The position numbers were made by a program, and so were the translations under genes. A stretch of DNA of 64,000 nucleotides from Posidonia oceanica (Eukaryota; Streptophyta; Magnoliopsida; Alismatales; Posidoniaceae): the NCBI GenBank assembly GCA_037176725.1, contig JAZBRS010000049.1, positions 11,240,001-11,304,000 on the forward strand, given 5' to 3'. The notes under the pieces are model-generated. The model ran no database searches and was not told where the DNA came from. It worked only from the letters and a program-made list of their open reading frames with translations. Of this stretch, positions 35,391 to 47,602 are shown piece after piece; position 1 is the first letter of the stretch, and every line of letters begins with the position of its first letter.

Positions 35391-38171
35391 ATGCAAGACT
35401 CCGGCTTTCGCTTGGCTTTCTCGCTTGCTTGTTTTTTGCATTTTACTTGCCTTTATGCTCATGCTTGCTTTAATTATTGCTTAATTGCCATGCTTACATG
35501 CCTTTTGCTTGGTGGTTGTTTTTTTCACACAAATATGCTATGCCACCTCACAATTGCACATGCCATGCCTTTACATGCATTTTGACGTGTTGTATGTCTT
35601 TAATTTTCACTAATCATGAGACACAACACGTGCACATGCCAAGCACCTGCCTTTTGCCTTGTTGTATGTTGCTTGCATGCCATGACTTCATGCCTCTTTC
35701 CCCTTTTGCATATGCCATGCCTAGGATATCAGTGACATGTTTGCTTCCCCTCGGCTTAACTTAAAAACTACAAATAAAGCCAAACAATAAAGCTTAAGCA
35801 CAACTAGAGCCAAAATTTGCAGTTCTCCCCTTTGGCTAAATAAAATGCAATTAAAAAGCATTAAAGCATCCTCGCATGATTGAGCATTTAGAAAGCATGC
35901 ATTTTCTCATCTCTAAGTCCACTTACTAGTCTGAGAAGGATAGTCCCAGTCTTTTACTCCATCGCATTGGCGTGGGGTGAATTGGTCGGTCTGTCCCCCT
36001 TGTCTGGGGTCATGTCGGTGTTAGTAGAGGGTAAAATCCATGCTTTGGCAGGGTCGAGGCTCCTAGCGCACCACCCGTTACTACCTGAGCTTTGGGCAGG
36101 ATTTAGACGGTGACCTTCTTTCTGACCTGAGTCTTAAACCCATACCCATGAGTGAGTCCGAGTGGGCAGCCTACTTAGGACATGCATGGTGAGAGAGCGC
36201 ATACCAGGACATTCATTTGCATGCCTGCCATTCATGCCACAGATAATTCCTTCGCAAAACCATTTAACCATATTTACTTGTTTTCCACAGGTCTCGAGTC
36301 GCGCCCGATTGTGTGCCCTCGGGTCGCGTTTGCTCCGTATCCTTGCATACAGTTTCTGACTGTCCTTGTTCCCTGCTTGCCTGTCTGGATTCTTTCCATT
36401 ACCATGGGGGATCCATCCTTTGGCCCGCAGCATGTTGCGGATTCCGGGTTTGTTAGTCAGTCTCCCCCTTCTCTTCTGACTGGCATCCACCCCTTCCTCC
36501 AGGCACCTCCTCCTGGATCGCTCCCTAGTCCAGTGGCCTTTGTCTCTTCTCTACCTGTGGCACCTCATGCCAAGGCACAAGGTCAACCCCCGCTTTCATT
36601 CGGCACCGGTGGACTGAGCTATCAAGTGTCTCCCCTGTCTGTAGGTCAGCCTCCATGTCCTTCAACCTTGTCTCGTGCACCCGCAGTTGTCGCCCCTCTG
36701 TTTAGCCAGCCTGCTCCCTTACCTCGGGGATCGTTGGTGATGTCCCATGCCGGGATATTACCACTCCCACTTGTGACACTATTGCGTCCCTCGTTAGCCG
36801 TGCCCTCCTTTGGCTCCCTTTTTAGCTCGCCCTGGAGTCCGTTTCCTGGCCCTCGTGCTGAGGCGCTCACCTTCTTGCCTTCAGTTTCCCCTGTCGTGTC
36901 TCCTCTTCCTGGACCGGTCGTCCCTGCAATAGAGTTCTCCAGGTCCTCTAGGTCTGCTGCCCTGGTTGTCTTGTCTCCCTAGGTCGAATCCTTCTCCCTG
37001 TTGGCTCACGAAATGCAAGCCTTAGCTCGGGCCATGTAGAGCCAGCTATCTGCTTTTGCATCTTCTGCACCTGCACCCTCTGCACCTGCACCTGCACCTT
37101 CTGCTCCTGCACCTTTTGCACCCGCACCTTTTGCTCCCGCACCTTCGTCTCCTATTCCATTTGTGCCCCCTAGCCATCCTGCGTCCTCTGCATTTCCTAC
37201 CCCTCTAGAGCGATAGCGGGAGAGGAAGCACGCCCGGCGCCAACCTTTTGATTTTACTCCCTTGGGCGAGTCGCTCAGCTCTTTCTTCCCCAAGGTTGCA
37301 CATCTTTTGGCACTCCCTGAGGCTCACCCACCACCGGACCCTCTTCCATGGTGGTTCAAGCCGAACATGTTCTGCAAGTTCCACCGGAAAATCGGGCATT
37401 CGACAAACAAATGTTTCACTTTGCAGAATGTGGTCCAGGACCTCATTGATGCAAAGGCCATCCTGATCCCTATCCTTGCATCTTCTCCGCTTCCTGCCTC
37501 TCCCGTCGAGCTAGTGCATCACGTCGCACCAGCTCGGCAGGGACTGCAACCGAGGCAAAGATGCGTCCGCCGCACCGAGAGCGATTACACTCCGCTAGTT
37601 GCGCTGTTGAGTGTCGTCTTCCCTACGGTCGCACCATATCTGAGGCTTCCGGAGGCTCGCCCGCCACCGAACCCACTCTCGAAGTGGTATGACGCGAGCT
37701 TGTATTGCGATTACCATCGAGCCGTGGGTCACTCGACCGACGGCTGTCTTACTCTCCGGGACGTCATTCAGAATCTGATTGGCGAGGGGGGCAGCATCGT
37801 CTTCGTGCAGGGAGCAGTCTCGGCACCCCCGTCAACGTCTGCGCACCCTGTCCTACCCGGCAGCCCCTCGTCTGGGTGTGCAAGCTCTGAGGATGGGGGG
37901 ACCTCAGGGACCGATCCCTTTGGTCTCGTCCTCATCGGGGCCACTCCCTCCCTGATGGATCCTCCTGATCACGTCGGTCTGTCTCTGGCTCTGGTCCCTT
38001 TGGATTTCCTATCTCCCCAGTCTCCTCTTACACCTTCGGTCTCCCCTCCCGTGCCCTCTCTTAGCACCTCCTCCGTCAAACCAGTGCACCACGTCGCACC
38101 AGCTCGGCAAGGACTCCAACCCGGGCGGAGGCGACCTCGTCGCGCCGAATGCAATTACACTCCCCTAGCTG

Positions 38172-39639
38172 ATGTAGATATCCCATTTTCGCATTTCCCA
38201 GAGTTCATAGAGGATAGGGACTTCTGAGGCACCAAAAATCACATGTCTAAGACTTAACAACACATTTTCCAGATCTTCCTTGATTTCTTCAAAGCGTCAC
38301 TTTTGACTCAGGTTGTTAGCTGTGGCAGAGCCAACTCACTCAGACTCGTGGCAAGTCTGGGTACCCTGAATATCCTTTATTTCTACTCAGATTCGTGGCA
38401 GATTTGAGTTAACAGAGATGCCTTCTTGATTTCATAGACTATCTGTAGTTTCCTGGCCTTCTATCTTGTTTCCTCTGACAAAAACCCGGAAAAAGGGGCT
38501 AGAAATGACCTAAGCTTGATAGTAGCCACTTGGGGAGGCGACCCAGATAGTTGCCGCCTAAAGAGGCGACTAGGGCAGTCGCCCATTAGCCAGCCGACTG
38601 GTCTAGAAGCCATCTGAGGAGGCGGCTCAGTCAAAAACCATTTTAGGAGGCGACCCATGTGGGCGTCATCTGGAAAGGTGACTGGGCGATCGTGGGCAGC
38701 AGTTGCTTCACACGATCTCCTCAACCCTCAGGCGCCACCTCAACAGGCGGCTGAGCGGTTGTGGAACCGCCTCGGTCTTCCCACGATCCTTGACCATCAG
38801 GCTTCACTCCATGCGGCGACTAGCAATCGTGGCTCCTTTCGAACGCTTTTCCACAGTTATTTCCCACTCCCCCCTTGACCGTTAGGCGCCAGTTCACTCG
38901 GCGACTAACAGTCGTGGCCTCGTTCCCAGGTCGTCCCACACTTTGACTGAGCGGTTGCTAGATTTAGGCGCCACCCCAACCGGCGACTCACCCTAACTGC
39001 CATTTTTCTAGAATTCTCTGAACTCCAACCGTCCCCACACCCCTAGAGTCTATAAATAGACCCCCTAGGTCAGTGGTTTGAGGGTCGAAATTTTTGAGAG
39101 AGAAATCCCCCTAGAAAGGAATTTCCAAAAGAGGCAGAGCCCTGTCAGTTGTGAGCCACCTTCAGAGAGCTAGATTTTCAATCCAGAAACTCTATCTGCT
39201 CTCCCTAATAGGCTACCAACCTGAGCTTCTACCTCCGATCCCAGAGATCTCGAGCCTAGCCGGAGTTCCGACTGTGCCTCCACTTCTACTCCACTGCATA
39301 CAGCATGAGGGTGAAGGGAGTATCTTCCAATCTTTTTATTTCATACTGCATTTCTTAGCATAGGACACATAGCATATGCATACGGGGAACAACCCCCGGT
39401 TAGTATTAGATTCGTTTGTTAATATTGTTCTTCGTTTGTTTTTTTGTTATCATTTACTACACACCAACTAATCTAGATCTTCTCTTTTTATTTGTTTTGA
39501 AGGAAAGGAAAACGCTTACGTAGCACGAGGAGGCCGTTAGACGACATCCAACCGTCGATCTAGTGATCCGAGGACCCACATATTCACAATCTCCCCCCAG
39601 GTGTCTTGTCTACCCAAAGGCGAGTGGCGATCACAACAA
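38172..39639 (+). mobile_element. 1.47-kb solo LTR inserted in gag
   Basis: It starts (A)TGTAGATATCCCATTTT and ends about ..gatcacaacaa. AGCTG is present on both sides (38,167-38,171 and 39,640-39,644) as the likely target duplication. The gag module is interrupted here and continues after it. Inside, the stretch 38,530-38,970 repeats the word ggcgact and its complement many times. No coding capacity was seen. The exact end bases are uncertain by one or two. Confidence 0.65.
39051..39058 (+). promoter_or_regulatory. TATA box of the solo LTR
   Basis: TATAAATA within tctataaatagaccccc, about 880 bp into the LTR, where the U3/R junction is expected. Confidence 0.6.
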
Positions 39640-40016
39640 AGCTGTCGACGTCGTGGAAGCGCCGGCATCTTCATCTTCAACACCCCAAAAATCCATCCAT
39701 AGTTGAGCCTTTGAGTGTCATCTTTCCCCGAGTTGAGTCACTTCTGAGGCTCCTGGCTACTCGTCCGCCACCGAATCCCCCCCCACGGTAGCACGATACG
39801 AACCAGTTCTGCAGTTTCCATCGAGCCACGGGGCACTCGACAAACAACTGCCTCACCTTGCGGGACGCCATTCAGAATCTCATCGATTGAAAGGTCCTTC
39901 GCATCGGGGTGCAGGAGGTAGATCTGGTGCCTCCGCTAGCACCAGCGCACTTGGTCTTCCCGGCCTTCCCTCGCCTGAGTCTGCGGGCTCTGGAGGACAC
40001 TCGGGCGGTGAGGAAT

Positions 40017-40727
40017 TCACGCTGGGGAGACTTGATGGCTAAGAGGTGGCCGGAGTTGGGTTTCTCAGGTCTCAGACGTGAGACTGAGGTGCTCGGGGCT
40101 CAGGGATGCTCAGGGAAGCTCACTGAATGCTAGGGAGGCCGAGAAAAATCCAGGGGAGCCAAGAAGAAGTGCTGGTCGAAGTTTGGTACTGTTTTATAGG
40201 CCGGCGAAGTGGATTCCAGCCGTTGATGGCCAACCGAAACCAAGGCTGGTGGTTGGGATCGTTGGGAGAGATCGGAGGGAGATGAATGCTTGGACGTGGG
40301 GTCGGATGTGCCACGAACTTAGAGGTGCATTCCCAGATCTATGGGAGCCAATGGGAAGGCGAGGATTGGTGGCCCAAGGAGGCCGGACTGCCTGATTTCG
40401 CCACTGACACAGGACAAAACGTGAGAGCTCGACGTGAGTGTCAATCTGTCAGTTTTCGCCACTGACATAGGACAAAACGCGAGAGCTCGACGCGAGAGTC
40501 ATCCTGTTAGTTTTGCTGCCCTAGTTTTTGAGCCTGTTTCTCTGGTTCGTGGACCATCCAGGGCTATGGTTTTGTGGTATTTGTGGTATTGGATGTATTG
40601 GGGTATGGTTGGTGGAGTTTTGGTGGGTCTAGGCTTGGGGTTTCAAGAAATGGTGAGGGCCGCCTCGACCGTGGGCGCTTCCCGGAGCAAACAGCCGTCG
40701 CCCGACTTCCAGATTTGGGTGTCTACA
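40017..40727 (-). mobile_element. 3' LTR (partial) of element A
   Basis: The plus strand reads ..gatttgggtgtctaca ending at 40,727, so the minus strand begins TGTAGACACCCAAATC, a normal start for this LTR family. It contains a tandem duplication of about 58 bp (40,396-40,512, with tttcgccactgaca in both copies). The far end is not defined; it abuts the gag remains of element B, so it is probably truncated. Confidence 0.5.
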
Positions 40728-40745
40728 GATGTCCCTCCCTGAGCT
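40728..40745 (-). other. candidate polypurine tract of element A
   Basis: The minus strand reads CAGGGAGGGACATC immediately before the LTR start TGTAGACACC, a purine-rich tract in the place where plus-strand priming occurs. It is short and interrupted, hence moderate confidence. Confidence 0.45.
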
Positions 40746-41457
40746 AGGTCGAGGGGACCAAGGCCGTTGCTCAGGGTTGACAAGGACACCCCGCCTGAAG
40801 TCGGTGGGAGAAATGTTGCTGTCGGCGTGAGTCACTTATTCGGCGGATGCACCGAAAAGTCGTGACTCGTTGCCGTAATGCAAATGCGAATGCAAATGCA
40901 AATGCAAATGCCAATGCAAAATGCAAAAGTCAGGATGCAAAGTTAGTGTTAGTCTTGAAATGCTGATGGTATGCTGGCGCGTGCTGAGCGGTGCATGGCT
41001 CAGACGCGGGGGTGCCATTTGCCGAGCATTGCTCTAAGCGAAGGCGATACGGTGTATGTAATGCAAATGATGCAAATGAGTGATGAGTTGATGGACTCAT
41101 CACCGGATAGTTTGGGTTATCAGCCTGAGAGGAAAGAGTGACGACCTAGGACAACCGAAAAAGATGCCCCTAGTACCAGGGGGCAGCCGAGGTGTTCCTG
41201 GCGTCGAAAAAAGGGTGCTAGACAGCTATGACGGGCGTCAACCTAGCAATTAAGGGCTGCCAGCCCAAAGAATGGAAAGATCCCCCAAGACGGCAAAAAA
41301 AGATGCCCCTGGTATCGAGAAACGATGCCAGGGGACAGCAGAAGATGCTCCAGACATTGTGATGGGTGTCGATCGAACAGTTAGGGATGCCAGCCCGAGC
41401 ATACATTTTGACAGTTGTTGATCGAGTAGTAGGGCTGCCAACCCGAATGGAAAGACT
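40728..41457. other. non-coding 3' region of element A
   Basis: It contains an imperfect (AATGCA)n run at about 40,876-40,930 and three loosely similar stretches around gatgcccc(t/c)...ggggacagc...gggctgccagcccgaa (41,165-41,440). No coding function is supported. Confidence 0.5.
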
Positions 41458-42372
41458 CGTCCTCGAGCGAGGAAGCAAGCAGGCGGGACTTCGTCCGTCC
41501 GGAACGAAGGCACGCAAAAGAGCTCGTCCTTGTCCTTTCGGCACAAGGAAACAAGCAGACAGGACTCTGCTCGACCGGATCGAAGGCACGTGAAAGGGCT
41601 CATCCTCGACTGAGGAAGCAAGCAGGCGAGACTCCGTCCGACCGGAATGAAGGCGCGCGAAAGGGCTTTTCCTCGACCGAGGAAGCAAGCAGGCGGGACT
41701 CCATTCGATCGGAATGAAGGTGCGCAAAAGGGCTTGTCCTCGACCAAGGAAGCAAGCAGGCGGGACTCTGTCTAACCAGAATGAAGGCGCGCGAAAGGGC
41801 TTGTCCTTGATCGAGGAAGCAAGCAGGCGGGACTCCGTCTGACCGGAACGAAGGCACGCGAAAGGGCTTGTCCTCGACTAAGGAAGCAAGCAGGCAGGGC
41901 TCCGTCCGATCGGAACGAAGGCGCACGAAAGGGCTTAACCTCGACCAAGGAAGCAAGCAGGCGGGGCTCTGTCCGATTGGAACGATGGCATGTGAAAGGA
42001 CTTGTCCTCGATCGAGGAAGCAAGCAGGCGGGGCTCCGTTCGACCGGAACGAAGGCGCACGAAAGGGCTTGTCCTCGACCGAGGAAGCAAGCAGGCGGGA
42101 CTCCGTTCGATCGGAATGAAGGCACGCGAAAGGGCTTGTTCTCGACCGAGCAAGCAAGCAGGTGGGGCTCCGTCCGACCGGAACGAAGGCACGCGAAAGG
42201 GCTTGTCCTCGACCGAGGAAGCAAGCAGGCCGGACTCCGTCCGACCGGAACAAAGGCGTGCGAAAGGACTTGTCCTCGACCGAGGAAGCAAGCAGGTGGG
42301 ACTTCGTCCGACCGGAACGAAGGCGCGCGAAAGGACTTGTCCTCGACCGAGGAAGCAAGCAGGCGGGACTCC
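41458..42372. repeat. 67-bp tandem array, about 14 copies
   Basis: The unit contains ggaagcaagcaggcgggact, ccgtccgaccggaacgaagg and cgcgcgaaagggcttgtcct. Starts of ggaagcaag occur at about 41471, 41613, 41681, 41748, 41815, 41882, 41949, 42015, 42082, 42217, 42285 and 42351, with variant copies near 41545 and 42149, so the period is 66-68 bp. The unit has almost no stop codons in several frames on either strand, so overlapping ORFs of up to 262 codons arise whose frames rotate through the unit. I regard these as by-products. It is a minisatellite in the 3' region of element A. Confidence 0.95.
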
Positions 42373-42518
42373 GCAGAGGCAACGCCAAAGAGCGAGACTC
42401 AGCAGAGGCAACACAAAAGAGTGAGACTCAGCAGAGGCAACACAAAGGAGCGAGACTCCGCAAAGACAACGTAAAAGAGCGAGACTCAGCAGAGGCAACG
42501 CAAAGAGGAGAAACTCAA
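42373..42518. repeat. 29-bp tandem array, 5 copies
   Basis: The unit gcagaggcaacacaaaagag + cgagactca is repeated five times with few changes, directly adjoining the 67-bp array with no spacer. Confidence 0.93.
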
Positions 42519-42762
42519 GAGCGCTCCGATGCGCCCAGCCGGTGGCTCGTGACTGCATCGCCCGAGGGGTGAAATTGCGACTTCTGTTCTTGTAGGGGCT
42601 TTCGTGCGAATCTCTCAGTTTACGGTGCATGGCAGCTCTGTTCAGCCCGGGATGACTGAGGGATGCTGTGATGATGCTCTAATAAATCTGCCAATCCTTC
42701 TGAGGAGGTTCAGATTGCCTGATAAAACTGTAGGGGTCTCTCTACAATTTGCCCAAATTGCG

Positions 42763-43078
42763 AGATTTATTGCCCGTCCCAGGCTGTTGCGACTTGACCA
42801 GGTCCTGCGGGGTTTCTTTGTGACCACAAAGAATCCTGCCAAGGCTCGGTTGGAAATTGGAGCTGATTCGCCATTTCTGTGAAAGCTGGGGGCTTATCTG
42901 CAATTTTTGCAAACTGTGATATCTTCTGTCCATCTCGGACTGTTGTGACCTGACCAGGTCCTGTTCTAATTCCCTTGTGACCACAAAGGAACCTGCCGAG
43001 GCTCGGTTGGAAACCGGAGCTGATTCGCCATTCCTGTGAAAGCCGAGGGCTTATCTGTAATTTTTGCAAACTGTGATG
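42763..43078. repeat. about 155-bp tandem duplication
   Basis: Two copies each hold ttgacc/ctgaccaggtcctg, ttgtgaccacaaag, ggctcggttggaaa, gctgattcgccatt and atttttgcaaactgtgat; the second starts about 155 bp after the first. The following 500 bp (to about 43,560) contain looser relatives such as gcaatttgctgaatac. Non-coding. Confidence 0.8.
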
Positions 43079-44006
43079 GAATCGTTCTGCAAGCTAACAG
43101 ATGCTGCTGTTCTTCCAGGGCACTTATGATGCGACAAGCATAGACGGGCATCTGGCGCGTTGCTGTGAGGGCTCTGCCTCGGGTTGCAGCCATCTTTGAG
43201 GTATTGTGCAAAAAGTTAGGGACCTAAGTGCAGTTTCTCAGAACTACAGGATCGCTTTGCAATTTGCTGAATACCATTGCTCTGCAGCCTAACTGTAGGT
43301 ACTCGCGATGTGACGAGCGCCGTCGAACATCGGTGCTAGGGCTTTGCCATGATGTGGTAACCATTTCTACTGTCCGCGCAAAATCTGGGGACCTGTATGC
43401 AATTTTTAGAGAACTGTGGGGCTACCTCGCAATTTTCTGAATACTCTGCGAGACCCTCCGGTGATGTCCACTTGTGCTGGTCTCCATGTCAATTTTGTCA
43501 GTTGGGGGGATTTCTGATTGATTTGCTCCAAAGTTAGGGTGTGACTGTAAATTTCTTGGGTAAATTGTACTTTAGCCCCTAAAAAAATTTACTGGGAATG
43601 CTGAAGGTTTTAAAACTTGGCGGGTCCCACCAGGGTAACCGCTGCAACTGCTTTGTGGTGGGGGTGCACCCGTTCACTTGATTTGCCAAAGTTTGAACGC
43701 ATTTGCAACTTAGTATGCACTATTCATTTATTTTTGTCAAAGTTTTGATTTGGATTTTTTTTTTTCAGAACCAAAACCCTGCCCATGCCCTGGACTTCTC
43801 AATCCTCTCCTCTTCTTCCACCCTCACAGCAAGCGGCTGCCTCCCTCTCTGTGCGCGCGGCGGCGGGGTGACACTGGCGAGGAGCGACTGTTGGAGGCAT
43901 AGAGGTGGGCAGCACTTCTCAGTGGCAACCTCCGCAGGTGCGGGACGCGCGGTCGGGACTCGGATCTACCTCCGGCGGCAAGAGCAACTCTCCGGCGACA
44001 AGGAAA

Positions 44007-47000
44007 ATGGTATGCCCCCTTCCTCTTTTGTTCTCCCTTTTTTTTATGCCGTTCTCTTCTTCTTCTGGATGTCGGCGGACGAAGGGGTGTCGCCGGCGAT
44101 GGGTCGGCTATGATGGATGCTGGCCGGTGGGTGCTCAGCGGTGATGGGTGCTTGACACAACTGTGTGGGCTGCGGCCTGGTGCGCTCGGCACGGCTGGAA
44201 CTCCCCATTCCTACGCTTTTTTTTGTTTTTGTTTCAAACCACAGTATGAATGTCAAAATGCTCTTGATGATTTTTTTTCGATTTTTGATTTGATTTGGCT
44301 ATGCTTGCTTTATCTCCCTGCCACTGATTCATTTGCTTGAATGCCACCCTTTTTGGAATGCTGACATATGCCATGCTTGACTCATCCCATGCAAATGATG
44401 ATTTTTGATTTTTGATTTGATTTGGCTAAGTTTGCAAGCTTGTGTATGTATGATCAAATTTGTGCCTTGCTTTCTTGATTTTTTTGTATGCCGGACTGGA
44501 TGCCATGCTTTGTCTGAATGCTAATATATGCCTGCTTGCCTTGCCCTGTATTTTTGTTAGGCCCGGTGATGCTGTGTCTGGCTGCATTTTAAATACAAGT
44601 ATTTGTCCAAATATGTGATGAAAACATGCTTGCATTGCCATTTGCCTGATTTGCATGCGTTAGGCGGGGTTGCACCCGTAATTTCCCTTTCTAGCATGCC
44701 TGCTGCTTGCATTTGTGTATGCATGATTCTGCCTATGTTTGGCATTGCTTTGTAGAATAAATGCTGTTTGTATGCCTTTCCTTGCATTTAAAACATGATT
44801 TGCTCTAAACCTCCCGACTTCTGGCTTTGTAGTCTGGTTCGAGGCGAGCGGGCACGAGCGGTGCCTCGAGTTCAAGGTCTCGGGGACAACGAGCCTCAGG
44901 GTCCTGGGTGTCTAGAGGTGCTTCTGACTCAGATGACACGCAGGAGGGTTTCACTAGTCCTGGTCTAGCCATTCCCCTGGAGGTAGCTTCGAAACTCGGC
45001 CTTTCTAGTCTGTGCTTTTGTTTCTGTTCCTGCCTTTGAAACTGGTTCTGCTTCTGATTCATGCTTTGAACTCTTGGCAGGAAGCGGAAAATTATGGTGG
45101 TCACCTCCTTAGTGGGGACCATATCTGTGACCATGACTGGTTTGAGGTAAGGCAACTCCTCCCTTGTTAGTCATTTGTTTTGCATGAGTGTTGGCCTTTT
45201 CTAACTCTGTTTTGCTGCTTACACAGGACGGGGACTCTCGTCGGGTGATGCGGTGCGGCTGGGCACCGATGTTGCTTCACTTTCATCACTTGCCAAATTT
45301 TTTGCGGGACTTTTTACTGCACCAGAGTCCCTTCGGCAGCTTCCTGAGGATCCTGGCCATTCATGGCCACTATAACTTTTTCCAGGCCTTGGCTGAGCAG
45401 TGGTGGTTCGAGACACATACCTTCCACTTCCCGTACGGGGAGATGACGATCCTGCCTGAGCATTGTGCCTTGCTGTCAGGGTTGACCTTTGGTGGAGAGC
45501 CTATAGTAGGCAAGGGCGTTCTAGGATACGCTAGGGTGCCTGAGTTGTTAGGGAGGCCGGCGCCGGATCAGACGCGCTCAACCTACAACTTCCGCACGTC
45601 ATGACTGCGGGAGTGGAACAAGATTTGGCCGGACCCAGCTCCCGGCTCGCTGGAGGCAGCCTTTGTTCTTCGCCACTTTCTGTTAGATCTGCTAGGAGTC
45701 ATTTTCAGTGATGTGTCTGGATACTGTGTCCATGCAGATTGGCTTATTTACCCAGCTGACTTGGGTGAGCTCTGGCGTTACGATTGGGGAGGTGCCAGTT
45801 ATGCGTATCTTCTGTGTGGCTTGGACGACGTAGTTCGCAGGAACTACCGATCGTACATGGGCCTGTATCCCCTAGTTACTGTAAGTGATAAGCTTGTTTC
45901 TGTTCTGAATTTGATTTCAATTCTGCTTATCCGTTAGCTGTACTAATGTGCTTGTCTGTTTGCTTGCAGTACTGGGTGATGGAGCATTCTTGGCGGGGAC
46001 ACTACTTCTTCCACCTCCGCCTTGAGCTTCTTCCCCTTCCCTGGCAGTGGTGCGAGCCGGACCATATGGCGGCTTCGGGGGTTTACGGGTACGAGTCGTA
46101 CCGGTACCTCCTAGATATCATTCAGGCCAATGAGGTGAGCTTTTAAATTCCAGTTTGAATTTTATGCATATAAACTGCTTTGTAAACTGTTCTGATGCCC
46201 GCTCTGTTTTGCTTTCAGGTGGATTTGCATCCTTTTCTGAGGTACAAGACCTTGGAGTGGGCCCTCTGGTCTCGGGCTGGAGGCTTAGGCAAGTGCAGGT
46301 TCAGTTCTTCTACCTCAAGCGGTATGCTTACTACCTTCCTGGGCAGGTCCACCACCAGTTCACCCGAGAGTTTAGCATTCCTAGGCCGCCGCCTGCTGAT
46401 ATGGTGTCCGAGATTCTGACTCGGGTTGCTGCCAGGACTGCCTTGGCCATGTCGGCGATGGCCCGGAATCGGTTCACTATCCGGGAGGCCTCCTGTGATG
46501 AGTACATGGATTGGTTTGAACAGGTCGGCAAGCCGCACCTGTTCTCGAAAGATCTCCGGGATGAGCAGACGCAGATGTGGTATAACGAAAGCTGGAGTCA
46601 GGTAAAGAACTCTCAATACCCCTGTAGATCTGATAGATGTAGTATCTGTGCTTATATTCTGACTTTTTGACTTGAATACAGGCCTTTGAGGTGCGGCTGC
46701 GGGACTGAATGTAGCAGATGTGAGCAGTTCAGGTAAAATAGCTGTAGAAAAGCTTTTAATTTTGCTTGTAAATGTATATTTGCCTGTTCTGACATACCTA
46801 GCTTTTTGGCACAGGCGAGGCGACAGCGGCGGCTTCCAGAGGTATAAGCTTGAACTGAATGTAAATAGCTTAATTTACCATAAATGCTGCTAATTGCCTT
46901 ATGTTTGCCTTTCAAGGTAGCAGCTCCCGACCGGCTGTCAACACTGAATCCAGTGATGAGTTCAACGTGAACTTCGCCTTGGCGGATGTGTCAGATACAC

Positions 47001-47155
47001 AGTCCCCTACCGGGGAGTGCAGTGTGGAGCCGGGTCCCTCACAGTCTCGACCAGCTGCTGCCAGGCTTGCTAGGAGATTGCGAAGAAAGCAAGACCGGGA
47101 GGCCCTCTCGAGGATCCGAGGCGCCCCACCCCCTGACTCATCTGAGGAGGACTGA
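44007..47155 (+). pseudogene. plant mobile domain (PMD) extra ORF, intron-containing, decayed
   Basis: Exons: 44007-44009 (ATG only, then gtatgc), 44833-44982 (Ser/Arg-rich), 45081-45146, 45227-45880, 45970-46134, 46219-46601, then short 3' exons with a last one ending at 47155 (acidic tail PPPDSSEED). All main junctions are GT..AG in compatible phase. Core motifs: RILAIHGHYNFFQALAEQWW and ETHTFHFPYGEMTILPEHCA, then LLSGLTFGGEPI, typical of the aminotransferase-like plant mobile domain found in MAIN/MAIL proteins and in transposable elements. Broken by TGA at 45602-45604 (fits CGA to TGA) and a frameshift in 46219-46601 between YKTLE and VSGWR. It lies antisense to integrase, as described for Tat-lineage extra ORFs. 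Function in the element is unknown. Confidence 0.78.
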
Positions 47156-47602
47156 AAGCTTGTAGTTATCAGATCTTTTGCTGTACCGTTTGAATTTTGT
47201 TTACTCTGTATGCTCACTTTCTACCTGTTCTCTTTGGCATTGTAAGATGCACTGATTATGAAAAGCAAAAATGCCCAGGGGCTTTCTGGATGCCACAATA
47301 TATGTATCGGTGCTTATACTGCATGTATGTATCTGTGTGCTTGTGCAAATGGCCTCTTCTGCAGGTATTCCAAGGTTCCATGGCCTTCAGGCGACTTAAG
47401 TTAACTTAAGTTGAAGTCAGAATTTTTATTGTAAAAAATGCAGGACCCAAACGCGGGACCGTGATGCGGGACCAAAATGTCTATTTTCATGTCACGTGAT
47501 CTGCACTTCTAGGGCACCTATATATGTGTCCCCACAACTCATAGGATTGCCCTAGCTACCTCTCCGGACCCTGTGGTGGCCTCCTCTTCCATTCTTCTCC
47601 AA

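Larger units (their letters stand above)
36404..40016 (+). pseudogene. gag: gag-like ORF of element B with three zinc-knuckle modules, interrupted
   Basis: From ATG at 36,404 a Pro/Ser-rich frame runs to 38,171 with in-frame TAGs at 36,980, 37,037 and 37,214, each readable as a changed CAG. It holds two similar modules, each with TPL, a PPP..P motif and a knuckle CKFHRKIGHSTNKC or CDYHRAVGHSTDGC (CX2HX4HX4C, first Cys at 37,373 and 37,706). A third module resumes at about 39,700 past a solo LTR, with its knuckle Cys at 39,810 and frameshifts. Gag packages element RNA; this form of knuckle occurs in Tat/Ogre-like Gags as I recall. No protease or reverse transcriptase follows, so the element is non-autonomous or truncated. 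Nonfunctional. Confidence 0.7.

Noticed and set aside
41600..42630. ORFs of up to 262 codons with CLLPRSRTSPF-like repeats
   Set aside because: They are produced by the 67-bp minisatellite; the frame rotates through the unit, which a real protein repeat would not do.
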